A stretch of DNA of 64,000 nucleotides from Planococcus rifietoensis. Its GTDB lineage: Bacteria; Bacillota; Bacilli; Bacillales_A; Planococcaceae. A program made the translations under genes and the position numbers. This document shows, piece by piece, positions 1-7,551 of the stretch; positions within the stretch are counted from its first letter, which is position 1, and each line of letters begins with the position of its first letter. The notes beneath the pieces were generated by a model. That model did no database searches, was not told the origin of the DNA, and was given only the letters and a program-made list of their open reading frames with translations. Location of the stretch: assembly GCF_001465795.2 (NCBI RefSeq), contig NZ_CP013659.2, forward strand, positions 2,498,501-2,562,500, in the 5' to 3' direction.

Positions 1-24
1 AGAAGACTGTTTTCAGTTCATGAA

Positions 25-483
25 TCATTGTTTGTCGCCGTCCTTTTCCAATTTCAAACAATTAACGATTTCATCCAATTGGCTAGTGAATTTTATGATT
101 TCATCGCCTGTAAAGCGTTCAGCCAGCAAATCATTTAGATTTTCAAAAATGACTGTCTCGCTTATCACTAAAAGTTCCGCTCCTTTTTGAGTAATTGAAA
201 TGGCTTTTTTACGTTGATCCTGATTAGTCAATATAGCAATTAAGCCGTCTTGCTCCAATTTCTTGATCCGGTTGGAGATGGCTGTTTTAAAAACTCCTTG
301 AATATCCGCAATTTCACTTTGGGAAACGGCCGGGTTTTTTTTGATGATTCGCAGAGTCTGCAATTGTTGCGGAGAATAGGCTTTTAACTCTTCATGATTA
401 GCGAATACCTCCGCTACATAGGAATTCACTTCCAAAATGGCTTCACTGAATTTTGAGTAAGCCGTGAATAGTTCCTGAGACAT
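25..483 (-). CDS. MarR family transcriptional regulator
   Basis: This 152-residue protein has the MarR layout: an N-terminal dimerisation helix, a winged helix-turn-helix at about residues 40-105 (segments QSEIADIQGVFKTAISNRI and KLEQDGLI, followed by a wing with DQRKKAISIT) and a C-terminal dimer helix. MarR proteins usually repress their own operon and release DNA on binding a small ligand. The ATG start sits 3' of a GGGGGT sequence that lies inside an inverted repeat, so self-repression is likely. The gene ends near the left edge of the window, so any downstream co-transcribed target lies outside it. The ligand cannot be told from the sequence. Confidence 0.9.
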   Translation of the reverse strand: MSQELFTAYSKFSEAILEVNSYVAEVFANHEELKAYSPQQLQTLRIIKKNPAVSQSEIADIQGVFKTAISNRIKKLEQDGLIAILTNQDQRKKAISITQKGAELLVISETVIFENLNDLLAERFTGDEIIKFTSQLDEIVNCLKLEKDGDKQ

Positions 484-484
484 T

Positions 485-541
485 AGTATACCCCCTGTAC
501 TTATTTCTTTTCATAGTACACCCACTGTACTATATATTCAA
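485..541 (-). promoter_or_regulatory. marR promoter with two matching operators
   Basis: Two 17-bp imperfect inverted repeats of the same design, AGTATACCCCCTGTACT (485-501) and AGTACACCCACTGTACT (515-531), have centres 30 bp apart, about three helical turns. A minus-strand promoter with -35 TTGAAT (536-541), a 17-bp spacer and -10 TACTAT (513-518) overlaps the upstream repeat. The downstream repeat covers the ribosome binding site of the regulator. That the MarR protein binds here is inferred from position and symmetry. Confidence 0.7.
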
Positions 542-593
542 GTATTTACTTCGCTCTTTGCTGTAACGGTGGCTATAGCTATAAAAATACAGC

Positions 594-624
594 AAAAAAA
601 GAGCGGGCAGCTGCCCGCTCTTTT
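594..624 (-). terminator. Terminator of the metalloprotease gene
   Basis: A perfect palindromic stem, GAGCGGGCAGCTGCCCGCTC (601-620), is flanked by A7 and T4, so it can act in both directions. It lies 6 bp past the stop codon of the metalloprotease gene. Its core recurs in the terminator at 2954-2982. Confidence 0.85.
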
Positions 625-630
625 CATTAC

Positions 631-2742
631 TCACTTTTTGTTATTGCCTTTTCCTTTGCCCTTGCTTTTATCTTCTTTGTACAACACTTCGTACGTGAAT
701 TCTTTTGCTTCTTTCTGGTCTGGCGCTGCTGCATACGAAGTGATCATTTTCAAATTGCCTTCACGCAGCACTTGTTGCAAGTCGAGCGCTTCTTTTTCCG
801 TTACATTGTACGGATCGATGTTAAATACGCGCTGCTTGCCGTTTTTCTTCGTTTGGATGAATGTCGTCGTGAAATCGACATACTCGCCTTTCAACTGGCC
901 GAGTGACTGGAATGGCTCTGTAGACGTTCCATCTGCCGTGAAATCACCCAGTTGGATATCTTTGATGAACCATCCGGCTTCGTTAGAACCCCAGTCCGTC
1001 ATGTTGCGGAACGAGACCAACACGTCTTGCCCTGCGTATGCCGACAAATCAAATGTTTCAGTAGACCAGTTTGTTTTCTCACCTGTGAAGCCTGGTACGT
1101 TTTCTTTGATCGTCGGATAGCCTTCTTCCACTACATCGGAACGCGTGTTTTCGTTCTTGAGTGATGTCCATGTTTCGCCATTATCCGTAGATACTTGGAC
1201 GGCTGCGAAATCCCATTGCTCTTCGATATTGTAATAATGCTCGAAGCTCAAGGTCGGGTTTTCAGTTGGAACCGTTGCCCCGAAGATCAAGGCTTGGTCT
1301 GCTTCGTCGCCATTGTTTGCATGAAGCACTTGCTCAGAAGCGTCAAGCGGATTGGCGACCGTTTCCCATTGCAATGGCAGGAAGTCCACGCCGTCGAACT
1401 TCATGCCGCGCACTGTGCGGTCCAAGTCGAATTCCTTAAAGTCTCCGCCCCATGCCGGAACGCCTTCTTTTTCAAAAGTTTTTGCTTTCTCGAAGTCCAC
1501 AGTCTTGCCGCGGACGCCGTCACCGACTGGCAGTTCACGCAAATCGATGCTGTCGAATTTGTAATCCTTGCTGACCGTGTCGTCATCAAGCGTCAATGCG
1601 GTCATGAAATCTTGGTATAGTTCAGTGAATGTTTTGTCTGTGCCGTAGTCTTCGAGTACCTTATCTACGCTTGCCATGCCTTGAGTCGCGCCGTCTGTCG
1701 CTAGTTCACGGATGAACTCTTTACCGAATTTATCGTACATATAAAGAGTGAACAAGTAAACCTGTCCGTAATCTGCAATCGTTTCAGGACCAGTTGCCGC
1801 TGTTCCATGCTCATCCCAGTTGACGAGCGAGTTTTCCGGGTGGTCCAAATAGAAGTTGATCGATCCTTCGCCGTGGCCATAGCCGCCGAGGAATTCAGAG
1901 AATGTTGACATGCCTTCGTTGAGCCATGTTTCTTCTGCGCCGTCGTTATCCGCTTGGATCAAATGCTGAAGCTCGTGGATTGTCGTGCCGAAGAACGTGC
2001 TTTCCAGACGTGTTTCCCAGGAATTCGTATCGATCGTGATGATATTGCGGTCCGTATAGTTTTCAAGCGTTTGCCAGAAGAACCCGGCTACGAAGAACGG
2101 ATAGGACGGATTGTTCCAGCCTTCGTCCTGTACGTTATCGACGAGCATGATCACTTTATCGGATCCTTCATAATACCCTTCAGGCAAACCGACCATTCCA
2201 GGAAGCGGCGACTTGGAACCATCCAACGTATCCGGCGTGCCGAAGAATTCGGTCGCTACCGGATAGATGTTGCTGTCGAATTCTGCTTTCAATTTATCCA
2301 CTTGCGCTTGCGTGACAATGTCAGCGGGTTTCGGATTGTCCGGGCCATACGCTAAATCATTGGCGACCCATATTTCCACGTTGTCGCCGATACTGCGAAG
2401 CGTAAATTCTTTAAATGACAAATTACGGTCCAAGAACAACTTCGTGCCGTGATCTTCAGTGAAATGCTCACTTGCCGCAGCATTTTCTTCACCGTCTGCT
2501 GTTTCATCATTCAATGACCCAGCCTGGTCTTTGATGCGCTGTTCTGCTTCTTTTTGGAATGTCTCGTCATTTGTCAGACGATTCAGCTCTTGGTCGATGT
2601 CGATGCGTTCGCCGTAGCGATCCTCATCCCAAGCGCCGAGTGATGGCAGCTCCTCGACTGGTGCAGCACTCGCTGCTGGGGAATAAAGGGAAAGCGCCAA
2701 TGCGCTCGCTGATAGTATAGGGAACCACTTGCTTTTTTTCAT
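631..2742 (-). CDS. Secreted gluzincin-type zinc metalloprotease with InhA-like MAM domain
   Basis: The start chosen is the ATG at 2742, because GGAAGGAG precedes it and a signal peptide follows at once (KKSK, hydrophobic stretch, then SAASA-type cleavage region); an upstream in-frame start adds 19 residues of non-signal sequence. The 703-residue protein carries HELQH at residues 256-260 and WLNEG with Glu276, an arrangement of two His and one Glu zinc ligands typical of gluzincins such as the hyicolysin (M30) type. The region after about residue 470 resembles the MAM-like domain of immune inhibitor A (STDNGETWTSL, FDLSAYAGQDV, GWFIKDI). The C-terminus is Lys/Gly-rich. Probable role: extracellular protein degradation. 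Family assignment beyond gluzincin is uncertain. Confidence 0.8.
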   Translation of the reverse strand: MKKSKWFPILSASALALSLYSPAASAAPVEELPSLGAWDEDRYGERIDIDQELNRLTNDETFQKEAEQRIKDQAGSLNDETADGEENAAASEHFTEDHGTKLFLDRNLSFKEFTLRSIGDNVEIWVANDLAYGPDNPKPADIVTQAQVDKLKAEFDSNIYPVATEFFGTPDTLDGSKSPLPGMVGLPEGYYEGSDKVIMLVDNVQDEGWNNPSYPFFVAGFFWQTLENYTDRNIITIDTNSWETRLESTFFGTTIHELQHLIQADNDGAEETWLNEGMSTFSEFLGGYGHGEGSINFYLDHPENSLVNWDEHGTAATGPETIADYGQVYLFTLYMYDKFGKEFIRELATDGATQGMASVDKVLEDYGTDKTFTELYQDFMTALTLDDDTVSKDYKFDSIDLRELPVGDGVRGKTVDFEKAKTFEKEGVPAWGGDFKEFDLDRTVRGMKFDGVDFLPLQWETVANPLDASEQVLHANNGDEADQALIFGATVPTENPTLSFEHYYNIEEQWDFAAVQVSTDNGETWTSLKNENTRSDVVEEGYPTIKENVPGFTGEKTNWSTETFDLSAYAGQDVLVSFRNMTDWGSNEAGWFIKDIQLGDFTADGTSTEPFQSLGQLKGEYVDFTTTFIQTKKNGKQRVFNIDPYNVTEKEALDLQQVLREGNLKMITSYAAAPDQKEAKEFTYEVLYKEDKSKGKGKGNNKK

Positions 2743-2953
2743 GAATATGTATCTCCTTCCATAAATATCAGAATATTTTTTCTTTCTAAAGATTACCACT
2801 TCTTGCGTTCTTGCAGAATAGGATAAACTATTTATTTCGCTACCCGAAATACAGGATATTGGTTACATCTAAGATGTATATTCAATGGGTAAATTATATT
2901 AATATTCTGATTTACCAGTCTTTTAATTTTATTAAAATCTATAGAACTCCATT
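2743..2953. other. AT-rich promoter region of the metalloprotease
   Basis: No gene is visible. The stretch holds small inverted repeats, ATTTCG(ctacc)CGAAAT at 2834-2850 and ACATC(taa)GATGT at about 2875-2887, that could be regulator sites for the leftward metalloprotease gene. No convincing -35/-10 pair was picked out. Confidence 0.4.
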
Positions 2954-2982
2954 AAAAAAAGCGGGCAGCTGCCCGCTTCTTT
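2954..2982 (-). terminator. Terminator of the yrrT-luxS-mccAB operon
   Basis: The palindrome GCGGGCAGCTGCCCGC (2961-2976) is flanked by A7 and TTCTTT and follows the mccB stop codon directly. It shares its 16-bp core with the terminator at 594-624. Confidence 0.85.
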
Positions 2983-2987
2983 AACAT

Positions 2988-4121
2988 TTATGATAATGCT
3001 TGCTGCAAGTCTTCTATTAAATCTTCAACATCTTCAATCCCAACAGAAATTCGCACCAAGCCTTCTGTGATGCCGAGTTCTGCACGTCGGTCTTCAGGAA
3101 TCGATGCATGAGTCATCTGTGCCGGAACCGAGATCAAACTTTCTACCGCCCCTAGACTTTCAGCTAAGGTAAAGTATTTCAGTTTGGCCAGCAAGTCATC
3201 CGCTTTTTCTTTGCTGCCGACATCAAATGAGATCATTCCTCCGAAGCCGCGTGCTTGTTTTTCCATTAAGGCTTTGCCGGAATGGCTGTCGAGTCCCGGA
3301 TAAATGACCGCTTCAACCGCTTCATTCCCATCCAAAAATTCTGCAATTTGCTGGGCGTTGGTATTGGTCTCTTCCATGCGGATGCCGAGCGTTTTCAGCC
3401 CGCGCATCAATAGCCACGAATCTTGCGGCCCGAGAATCGCGCCAACAGAATTCTGGACGAAATGCAATTCTTCCGCCAGTTGTGCCGTATTGACAACGAC
3501 TAGCCCTGCGACGACATCGCTATGGCCGCCGATATACTTCGTTGCGCTGTGCAAGACAATATCCGCACCAAGAGAGATCGGATTTTGGAAATAAGGGGTC
3601 ATGAACGTGTTGTCGACAATTGTCAACAGCCCCTTCCCTTTAGCGAATGTCGCGACGGCTCCAATATCCGTCACTTTCAACAACGGATTGGTCGGCGTTT
3701 CGATAAAGACCGCTTTCGTATTTTCCTGTACGGCAGCTTTTACTTGCTCCAAATCACCAGTATCAACAAACGTGAATTCGAGCCCGAAGCGGTTTAGCAC
3801 TTTATTCATGACGCGATACGTTCCACCATATACATCATCCGTCAAGATGACGTGGTCTCCTGCTGAAAACAGCATCATAACAGAAGAGATGGCCGCCATT
3901 CCGGAACCGAATGCAAACCCGGCATGACCGTATTCTACATCCGCAATCAACTCTTCCAGCGCGTGGCGCGTCGGATTTCCGGTCCGTGAATATTCATAGC
4001 CTTTGAACTTGCCCACAGCTTCCTGCTTGTAGGTGCTCACTTGATAAATCGGTGTCGAGACAGCGCCGGTCGCTTCGTCTCCGAAGATTCCGCCGTGAAT
4101 CAATCTAGTTTTCGGTTTCAT
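2988..4121 (-). CDS. mccB: Cystathionine gamma-lyase / homocysteine gamma-lyase
   Basis: The 377-residue protein is a Cys/Met metabolism PLP enzyme (fold type I). The PLP lysine is in LHSATKYIGGH, and YGGTYRVM, ETPTNPLL and the C-terminal SLGAVESL with RISVGIED are typical of the cystathionine lyase/synthase group. Next to mccA it most likely splits cystathionine to cysteine, 2-oxobutyrate and ammonia, the last step of reverse transsulfuration. Its ATG overlaps the mccA TGA (ATGA), with GAGGAGG upstream, so translation is coupled. A cystathionine gamma-synthase or beta-lyase role cannot be ruled out from sequence alone; the neighbourhood favours MccB. Confidence 0.88.
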   Translation of the reverse strand: MKPKTRLIHGGIFGDEATGAVSTPIYQVSTYKQEAVGKFKGYEYSRTGNPTRHALEELIADVEYGHAGFAFGSGMAAISSVMMLFSAGDHVILTDDVYGGTYRVMNKVLNRFGLEFTFVDTGDLEQVKAAVQENTKAVFIETPTNPLLKVTDIGAVATFAKGKGLLTIVDNTFMTPYFQNPISLGADIVLHSATKYIGGHSDVVAGLVVVNTAQLAEELHFVQNSVGAILGPQDSWLLMRGLKTLGIRMEETNTNAQQIAEFLDGNEAVEAVIYPGLDSHSGKALMEKQARGFGGMISFDVGSKEKADDLLAKLKYFTLAESLGAVESLISVPAQMTHASIPEDRRAELGITEGLVRISVGIEDVEDLIEDLQQALS

Positions 4122-5053
4122 TGTGGTTCCTCCTCAAAAAAAGCTCCGTAAATATCCTGGCTCAAATAGCGTTCGCTTGAATCGGCAAAGACCGTGGCGA
4201 TATGGCTGCCTGGTTTTGCGGATTGCGCTTCACGCAAAGCCGCAACAAATGCAGCGCCTGATGAACTGCCGACGAGCAGCCCTTCATTTTGTGCAAGCTC
4301 ACTCACGGCTGCAAACGCTTCTTTATCTGTAATCGTATGGATGGCCTCAAAATACTGTGTATCCATAAACGGAGGGATCAACTCCATGCCGATGCCTTCC
4401 GTTTTATGCGGGCCGGATTCCCCGCCGTTTAGAATCGAGCCTTCCGGTTCCACGATGACGGTTTTGATTTCCTGATTTTGCGCTTTCAAATAACGGGAAG
4501 TTCCCATAAACGTGCCGCCGGATCCTGCACCTGCGACAAAGACGTCGATTTTGCCGTCCATCTGCTCCCAGAGTTCAGGGCCAAGCGTCTGGACGTAGGT
4601 GTCAGGATTGGCGGCGTTTGCGAATTGCGCCGGCATGAACGCGCCTTCTTGTTCAGCTATTTCAGTCGCTTTTTTAATGGCGCCTTTGATGCCATCAGCG
4701 GTCGGCGTATTAATCACTTCAGCACCTAATGCACGCATGAGTGTTTGTTTTTCCATACTGAACTTTTGCGGGACGACCAGCTTCAGGCGATAGCCTTTGC
4801 CAATTGCCGCAATTGCAAGTCCGATACCTGTATTGCCGGCAGTCGGCTCTACAATCGTACCGCCTGCTTTAAGTTCTCCGCGTTTCTCTGCATCGGCAAT
4901 CAATGCTACACCGAGGCGGTCTTTGACGCTGCCGCCCGGATTGAAAAATTCCAGCTTGGCAAATATCCGGCATCCGTTCGGAATCGTGCTATGCGTCAAC
5001 TCCAGGAGCGGCGTCCGGCCGATCAATTGCTGTATCTCAGTTGCGTAGTCCAT
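4118..5053 (-). CDS. mccA: O-acetylserine-dependent cystathionine beta-synthase
   Basis: This is a fold-type II PLP enzyme of the cysteine synthase family of about 311 residues. It has the PLP-lysine segment PGGSVKDRLG, the substrate loop PTAGNTGIG and the glycine-rich GAGSGGTFMG. The start at 5053 is chosen because AAGGGGAA lies just upstream; the longer frame adds 15 residues that run into luxS. Between luxS and mccB it is expected to join homocysteine with O-acetylserine to form cystathionine, as MccA (YrhA) does in Bacillus subtilis. A plain cysteine synthase is the alternative, less likely given coupling to mccB. Confidence 0.87.
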   Translation of the reverse strand: MDYATEIQQLIGRTPLLELTHSTIPNGCRIFAKLEFFNPGGSVKDRLGVALIADAEKRGELKAGGTIVEPTAGNTGIGLAIAAIGKGYRLKLVVPQKFSMEKQTLMRALGAEVINTPTADGIKGAIKKATEIAEQEGAFMPAQFANAANPDTYVQTLGPELWEQMDGKIDVFVAGAGSGGTFMGTSRYLKAQNQEIKTVIVEPEGSILNGGESGPHKTEGIGMELIPPFMDTQYFEAIHTITDKEAFAAVSELAQNEGLLVGSSSGAAFVAALREAQSAKPGSHIATVFADSSERYLSQDIYGAFFEEEPQ

Positions 5054-5064
5054 GCTGATTCCCC

Positions 5065-5538
5065 TTATGCCGTTTCTTCTTTGAACACTTGGCGCCACTC
5101 GTCTTTTTTCGCCAGCATTTCTTTAGCCAGCTCGTGTGCGCCTTCTAAGCTGTGGCTTGCTGCCCAGCCGCATTGCACTTCGTTGCATGCTGGCACTTCG
5201 TCTGCCGCAATGACATCCGTCAAAGTCGCTTCGAGAATGCGTAAAATATCTTCGTAGTCATCGTGGTTAATAACTGACAAGTAAAAGCCCGTTTGGCAGC
5301 CCATTGGCCCGATGTCGATAATTTGGTCCGAATGGTTGCGGCTATGCTCCGCCATCATGTGCTCAAGTGAGTGAAGCCCCGGCATATCCATATGTTCTTT
5401 GTTCGGCTGCTTGAAACGGATATCGTATTTTTTGATGGTGTCCCCGTTTGATCCTGTTTTTTCGCCCGCTAAGCGGACATAAGGTGCCGCTACTTTTGTA
5501 TGGTCTAGGTTAAAGCTTTCTACATTCATTTTTTTCAT
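5065..5538 (-). CDS. luxS: S-ribosylhomocysteine lyase (AI-2 synthase)
   Basis: LuxS is a small metal-dependent lyase converting S-ribosylhomocysteine to homocysteine and the autoinducer-2 precursor DPD. The 157-residue protein shows the metal motif H56-S-L-E-H60 and Cys123, with the catalytic cysteine Cys81 in [10 protein letters not shown]. The start is the ATG at 5538 behind AGGGAG; the frame extends 10 codons upstream into yrrT. It lies 13 bp after yrrT and 11 bp before mccA. In Bacillus subtilis this operon has mtnN here and luxS lies elsewhere, so the arrangement is unlike that model; the homocysteine formed would feed MccA. Confidence 0.95.
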   Translation of the reverse strand: MKKMNVESFNLDHTKVAAPYVRLAGEKTGSNGDTIKKYDIRFKQPNKEHMDMPGLHSLEHMMAEHSRNHSDQIIDIGPMGCQTGFYLSVINHDDYEDILRILEATLTDVIAADEVPACNEVQCGWAASHSLEGAHELAKEMLAKKDEWRQVFKEETA

Positions 5539-5551
5539 TGGAATCTCCCTC

Positions 5552-6187
5552 TCATCGTTTAGTCGCATCGATCAAAAATACATAGTCATTTAAGCGTGTA
5601 AATATAACGTCAAACCCATGTTCCTGAAAAATCATTTCCAATACAGGTACAGTTGTATAATGTTCGCGCTTCAAGTCTTCGACAAGATTCGCATGGCCTT
5701 CCCCTTCTTCGTAAACGATGCGCCCGAGTTTGGCCTCAGCTGATTCGAATACGGTATCGGCGAAAACGACTTTCCCGCCCGAAGGCAATAGCTCAGCATA
5801 TTGCTGAATTGCCTGGGCTTTCTCTTCATCCGTCAGATGATGGAAGGCATAACTGCTGACGAAGCTGTTCGGCTTTTGAGGCAAATCAAATGCCAAAAAG
5901 TCGCCATCCATTATATTGAGCTCAGGAAATTTTTGTACGGCTACGCTTCGCATGGCGCCATTCGGCTCGATGCCAGTTACGGTGTGGCCTTCTTGGAGCA
6001 GCGCTGAAGTCAAATTGCCCGTGCCGACGCCAAATTCCACGACTGGCTCCTTAGCTTTCTTCGCGACCGCCGATAGAATCTCCTGGTAATTTTCGAAAAC
6101 TGCTTTATATTCTGGGTCATGCCCACTTACCGAGTCATCATACGTGTGCACCCATTCATCAAATATCTCAACAAATTCTCTTCCCAT
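5552..6187 (-). CDS. yrrT: YrrT-like SAM-dependent methyltransferase
   Basis: This 211-residue class I methyltransferase shows SAM motif [13 protein letters not shown], an acidic residue after strand 2 (GIEPNGAMR) and the post-motif region [11 protein letters not shown]. Homologues of this size lead the yrrT-mtnN-mccAB operon of Bacillus subtilis; the substrate is unknown. As first gene of the operon it may supply the S-adenosylhomocysteine that the downstream enzymes recycle to cysteine, an inference from position. A good -35/-10 promoter lies upstream. The ribosome binding site before the ATG is weak. Confidence 0.85.
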   Translation of the reverse strand: MGREFVEIFDEWVHTYDDSVSGHDPEYKAVFENYQEILSAVAKKAKEPVVEFGVGTGNLTSALLQEGHTVTGIEPNGAMRSVAVQKFPELNIMDGDFLAFDLPQKPNSFVSSYAFHHLTDEEKAQAIQQYAELLPSGGKVVFADTVFESAEAKLGRIVYEEGEGHANLVEDLKREHYTTVPVLEMIFQEHGFDVIFTRLNDYVFLIDATKR

Positions 6188-6226
6188 ATCGGCACTCTCG
6201 CTCTCTTAGATGTTATTTTAAACTAA

Positions 6227-6278
6227 ACCAATAATGTTACTTGGTTTTATTTATAACATATGCTATTGTCTAGTTCAA
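6227..6278 (-). promoter_or_regulatory. Promoter of the yrrT-luxS-mccAB operon with inverted repeat
   Basis: On the minus strand, -35 TTGAAC (6273-6278) and -10 TATAAA (6250-6255) are 17 bp apart. Just downstream, where transcription would start, lies the inverted repeat ACCAA(9 bp)TTGGT at 6227-6245, a plausible operator. In Bacillus subtilis this operon is repressed by CymR, but I cannot match its consensus here with confidence. Confidence 0.6.
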
Positions 6279-6314
6279 CTGCCAGGTTTTTCTGGGTTCA
6301 TTAGAATCACATAC

Positions 6315-6343
6315 AAAAAAGACCTAGCATACGCCAGGCCTTT
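6315..6343 (-). terminator. Terminator of the YczE-type gene
   Basis: On the minus strand AAGGCCTGGC and GCTAGGTCTT pair with G-U wobbles around a short loop, followed by a T run. It sits just after the YczE-type stop codon and separates it from the yrrT promoter. Confidence 0.8.
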
Positions 6344-6348
6344 CAACT

Positions 6349-6993
6349 TCATATTTTCAACACCGGTGGAACGTCTTTTTGATGCTTTAAAATGAGCCAT
6401 TTCAATAAAGATTCACATTGCACGAGTGATTTCTGTACAATCCTGCCGATCAACAGCGCACTCACAACGGTTCCGATTCCCACTGGCCCGCCGAGCATCC
6501 AGCCAAGAAGCGCCACAATCACTTCAATCGATGTGCGGATCGTGCTGACGCTGAAACCTGTTTTCTGAACCAGAATCAGCATCAAGTCATCCCGCGGGCC
6601 GGCGCCCATTTTCGGTGAGACGTACATGCCGACACCATAGCCCATCACGAAAATACCCGCTATAAAAATCAGGATTTGCCCGATTAGCGAATGGATGTCC
6701 GGGAGAAGAAAATTGAATAAATCAATAAACAAACCGATCAACAGCATATTAAGCCATGTCCCGAACTGCGGCCACCTTCTGCGCACGAGGGACGTAGTGC
6801 TGATCAGTGTAAACCCTGCAATGATCGACCAAGTGCCGATGGTCAGGCCGAAATTCTCGTACAAGCCGACATGCAAAACGTCCCACGGCCCGATGCCGAG
6901 ACGGTAGCCTTTGATGGTCATGGAGATTCCAAGACCCAGCAACATCATGCCGGACAGGAAAAACAGCCACCGGTAATACATAGATACTTTCAT
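6349..6993 (-). CDS. YczE/YyaS/YitT family membrane protein
   Basis: This 214-residue protein has about five hydrophobic segments and the family pattern: an N-terminal helix with GLGISMTIKGYRLGIGPWDVLHVGL, a central GYGVGMYVSPKMGAGPRDDLM and a late IGTVVSALLIGRIV. The two GxGPxD repeats suggest an internal duplication. Proteins of this family (YczE in Bacillus subtilis) lie in the plasma membrane; their molecular role is not settled. It stands alone with its own terminator. AAGGAT precedes the ATG. Confidence 0.85.
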   Translation of the reverse strand: MKVSMYYRWLFFLSGMMLLGLGISMTIKGYRLGIGPWDVLHVGLYENFGLTIGTWSIIAGFTLISTTSLVRRRWPQFGTWLNMLLIGLFIDLFNFLLPDIHSLIGQILIFIAGIFVMGYGVGMYVSPKMGAGPRDDLMLILVQKTGFSVSTIRTSIEVIVALLGWMLGGPVGIGTVVSALLIGRIVQKSLVQCESLLKWLILKHQKDVPPVLKI

Positions 6994-7048
6994 CCTTAAT
7001 CCTTCTTTCTTCTGAATCCTATGCGCCGAATCAGCGGACAGGAAACAT

Positions 7049-7537
7049 TTACGGCTTCGCCGTCAATTCCGCAAATTCACCTTGTGTGGCTTTCAGTAAA
7101 TCTTTCGGTTCCAGTTTCAACTGTGCACCGACTTTTCCAGCAGAAACGATGATGGCATTCAACCGAGAGGCTTGTTGGGCGACGAATGTCTTAAAAGGCT
7201 TTTTCATACCAAGCGGAGAACAGCCCCCACGCACGTAACCCGTGAGCGGCAAAATCTCCTTCACCGTGACCATCTCGATTTTCTTTTCGCCGCAAGCTTT
7301 TGCGGCCATTTTTAAATCCAGCTCTTCTGCGACTGGCACAAGAAATACATAATGGTCCCTTGAAGAGCCCACTGCGATAAGTGTCTTATAGACAGTTTCT
7401 ACAGGCACTCCGATCTTCGCTGCTACTGATACCCCGTCGATTTTCCCATCATCGGTGCTGTACTGAAGCGGCTCATAATCGATTTTTTCACGGTCCAATA
7501 TACGTGCGGCGTTGGTTTTTGCTGCTTTTTTCGCCAC
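7049..7537 (-). CDS. ybaK: YbaK/EbsC-type Cys-tRNA(Pro) deacylase
   Basis: The 162-residue protein matches the YbaK editing domain: an N-terminal KTNAARILDREKIDYE, a central KTLIAVGSSRDHYVFLVPV with the catalytic lysine expected in VYKTL, and GYVRGGCSPLGMKK. YbaK hydrolyses Cys-tRNA(Pro) made by mischarging prolyl-tRNA synthetase. It starts with GTG at 7537 behind an excellent AGGAGG and follows topB by 14 bp, so the two are probably co-transcribed. Confidence in the family is high; the exact mischarged substrate is taken from family knowledge. Confidence 0.9.
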   Translation of the reverse strand: MAKKAAKTNAARILDREKIDYEPLQYSTDDGKIDGVSVAAKIGVPVETVYKTLIAVGSSRDHYVFLVPVAEELDLKMAAKACGEKKIEMVTVKEILPLTGYVRGGCSPLGMKKPFKTFVAQQASRLNAIIVSAGKVGAQLKLEPKDLLKATQGEFAELTAKP

Positions 7538-7551
7538 CTTGCCCCCTCCTG

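Noticed and set aside
1195..1620. 141-residue plus-strand ORF inside the metalloprotease gene
   Set aside because: Shadow of the protease on the other strand; no binding site or recognisable domain.
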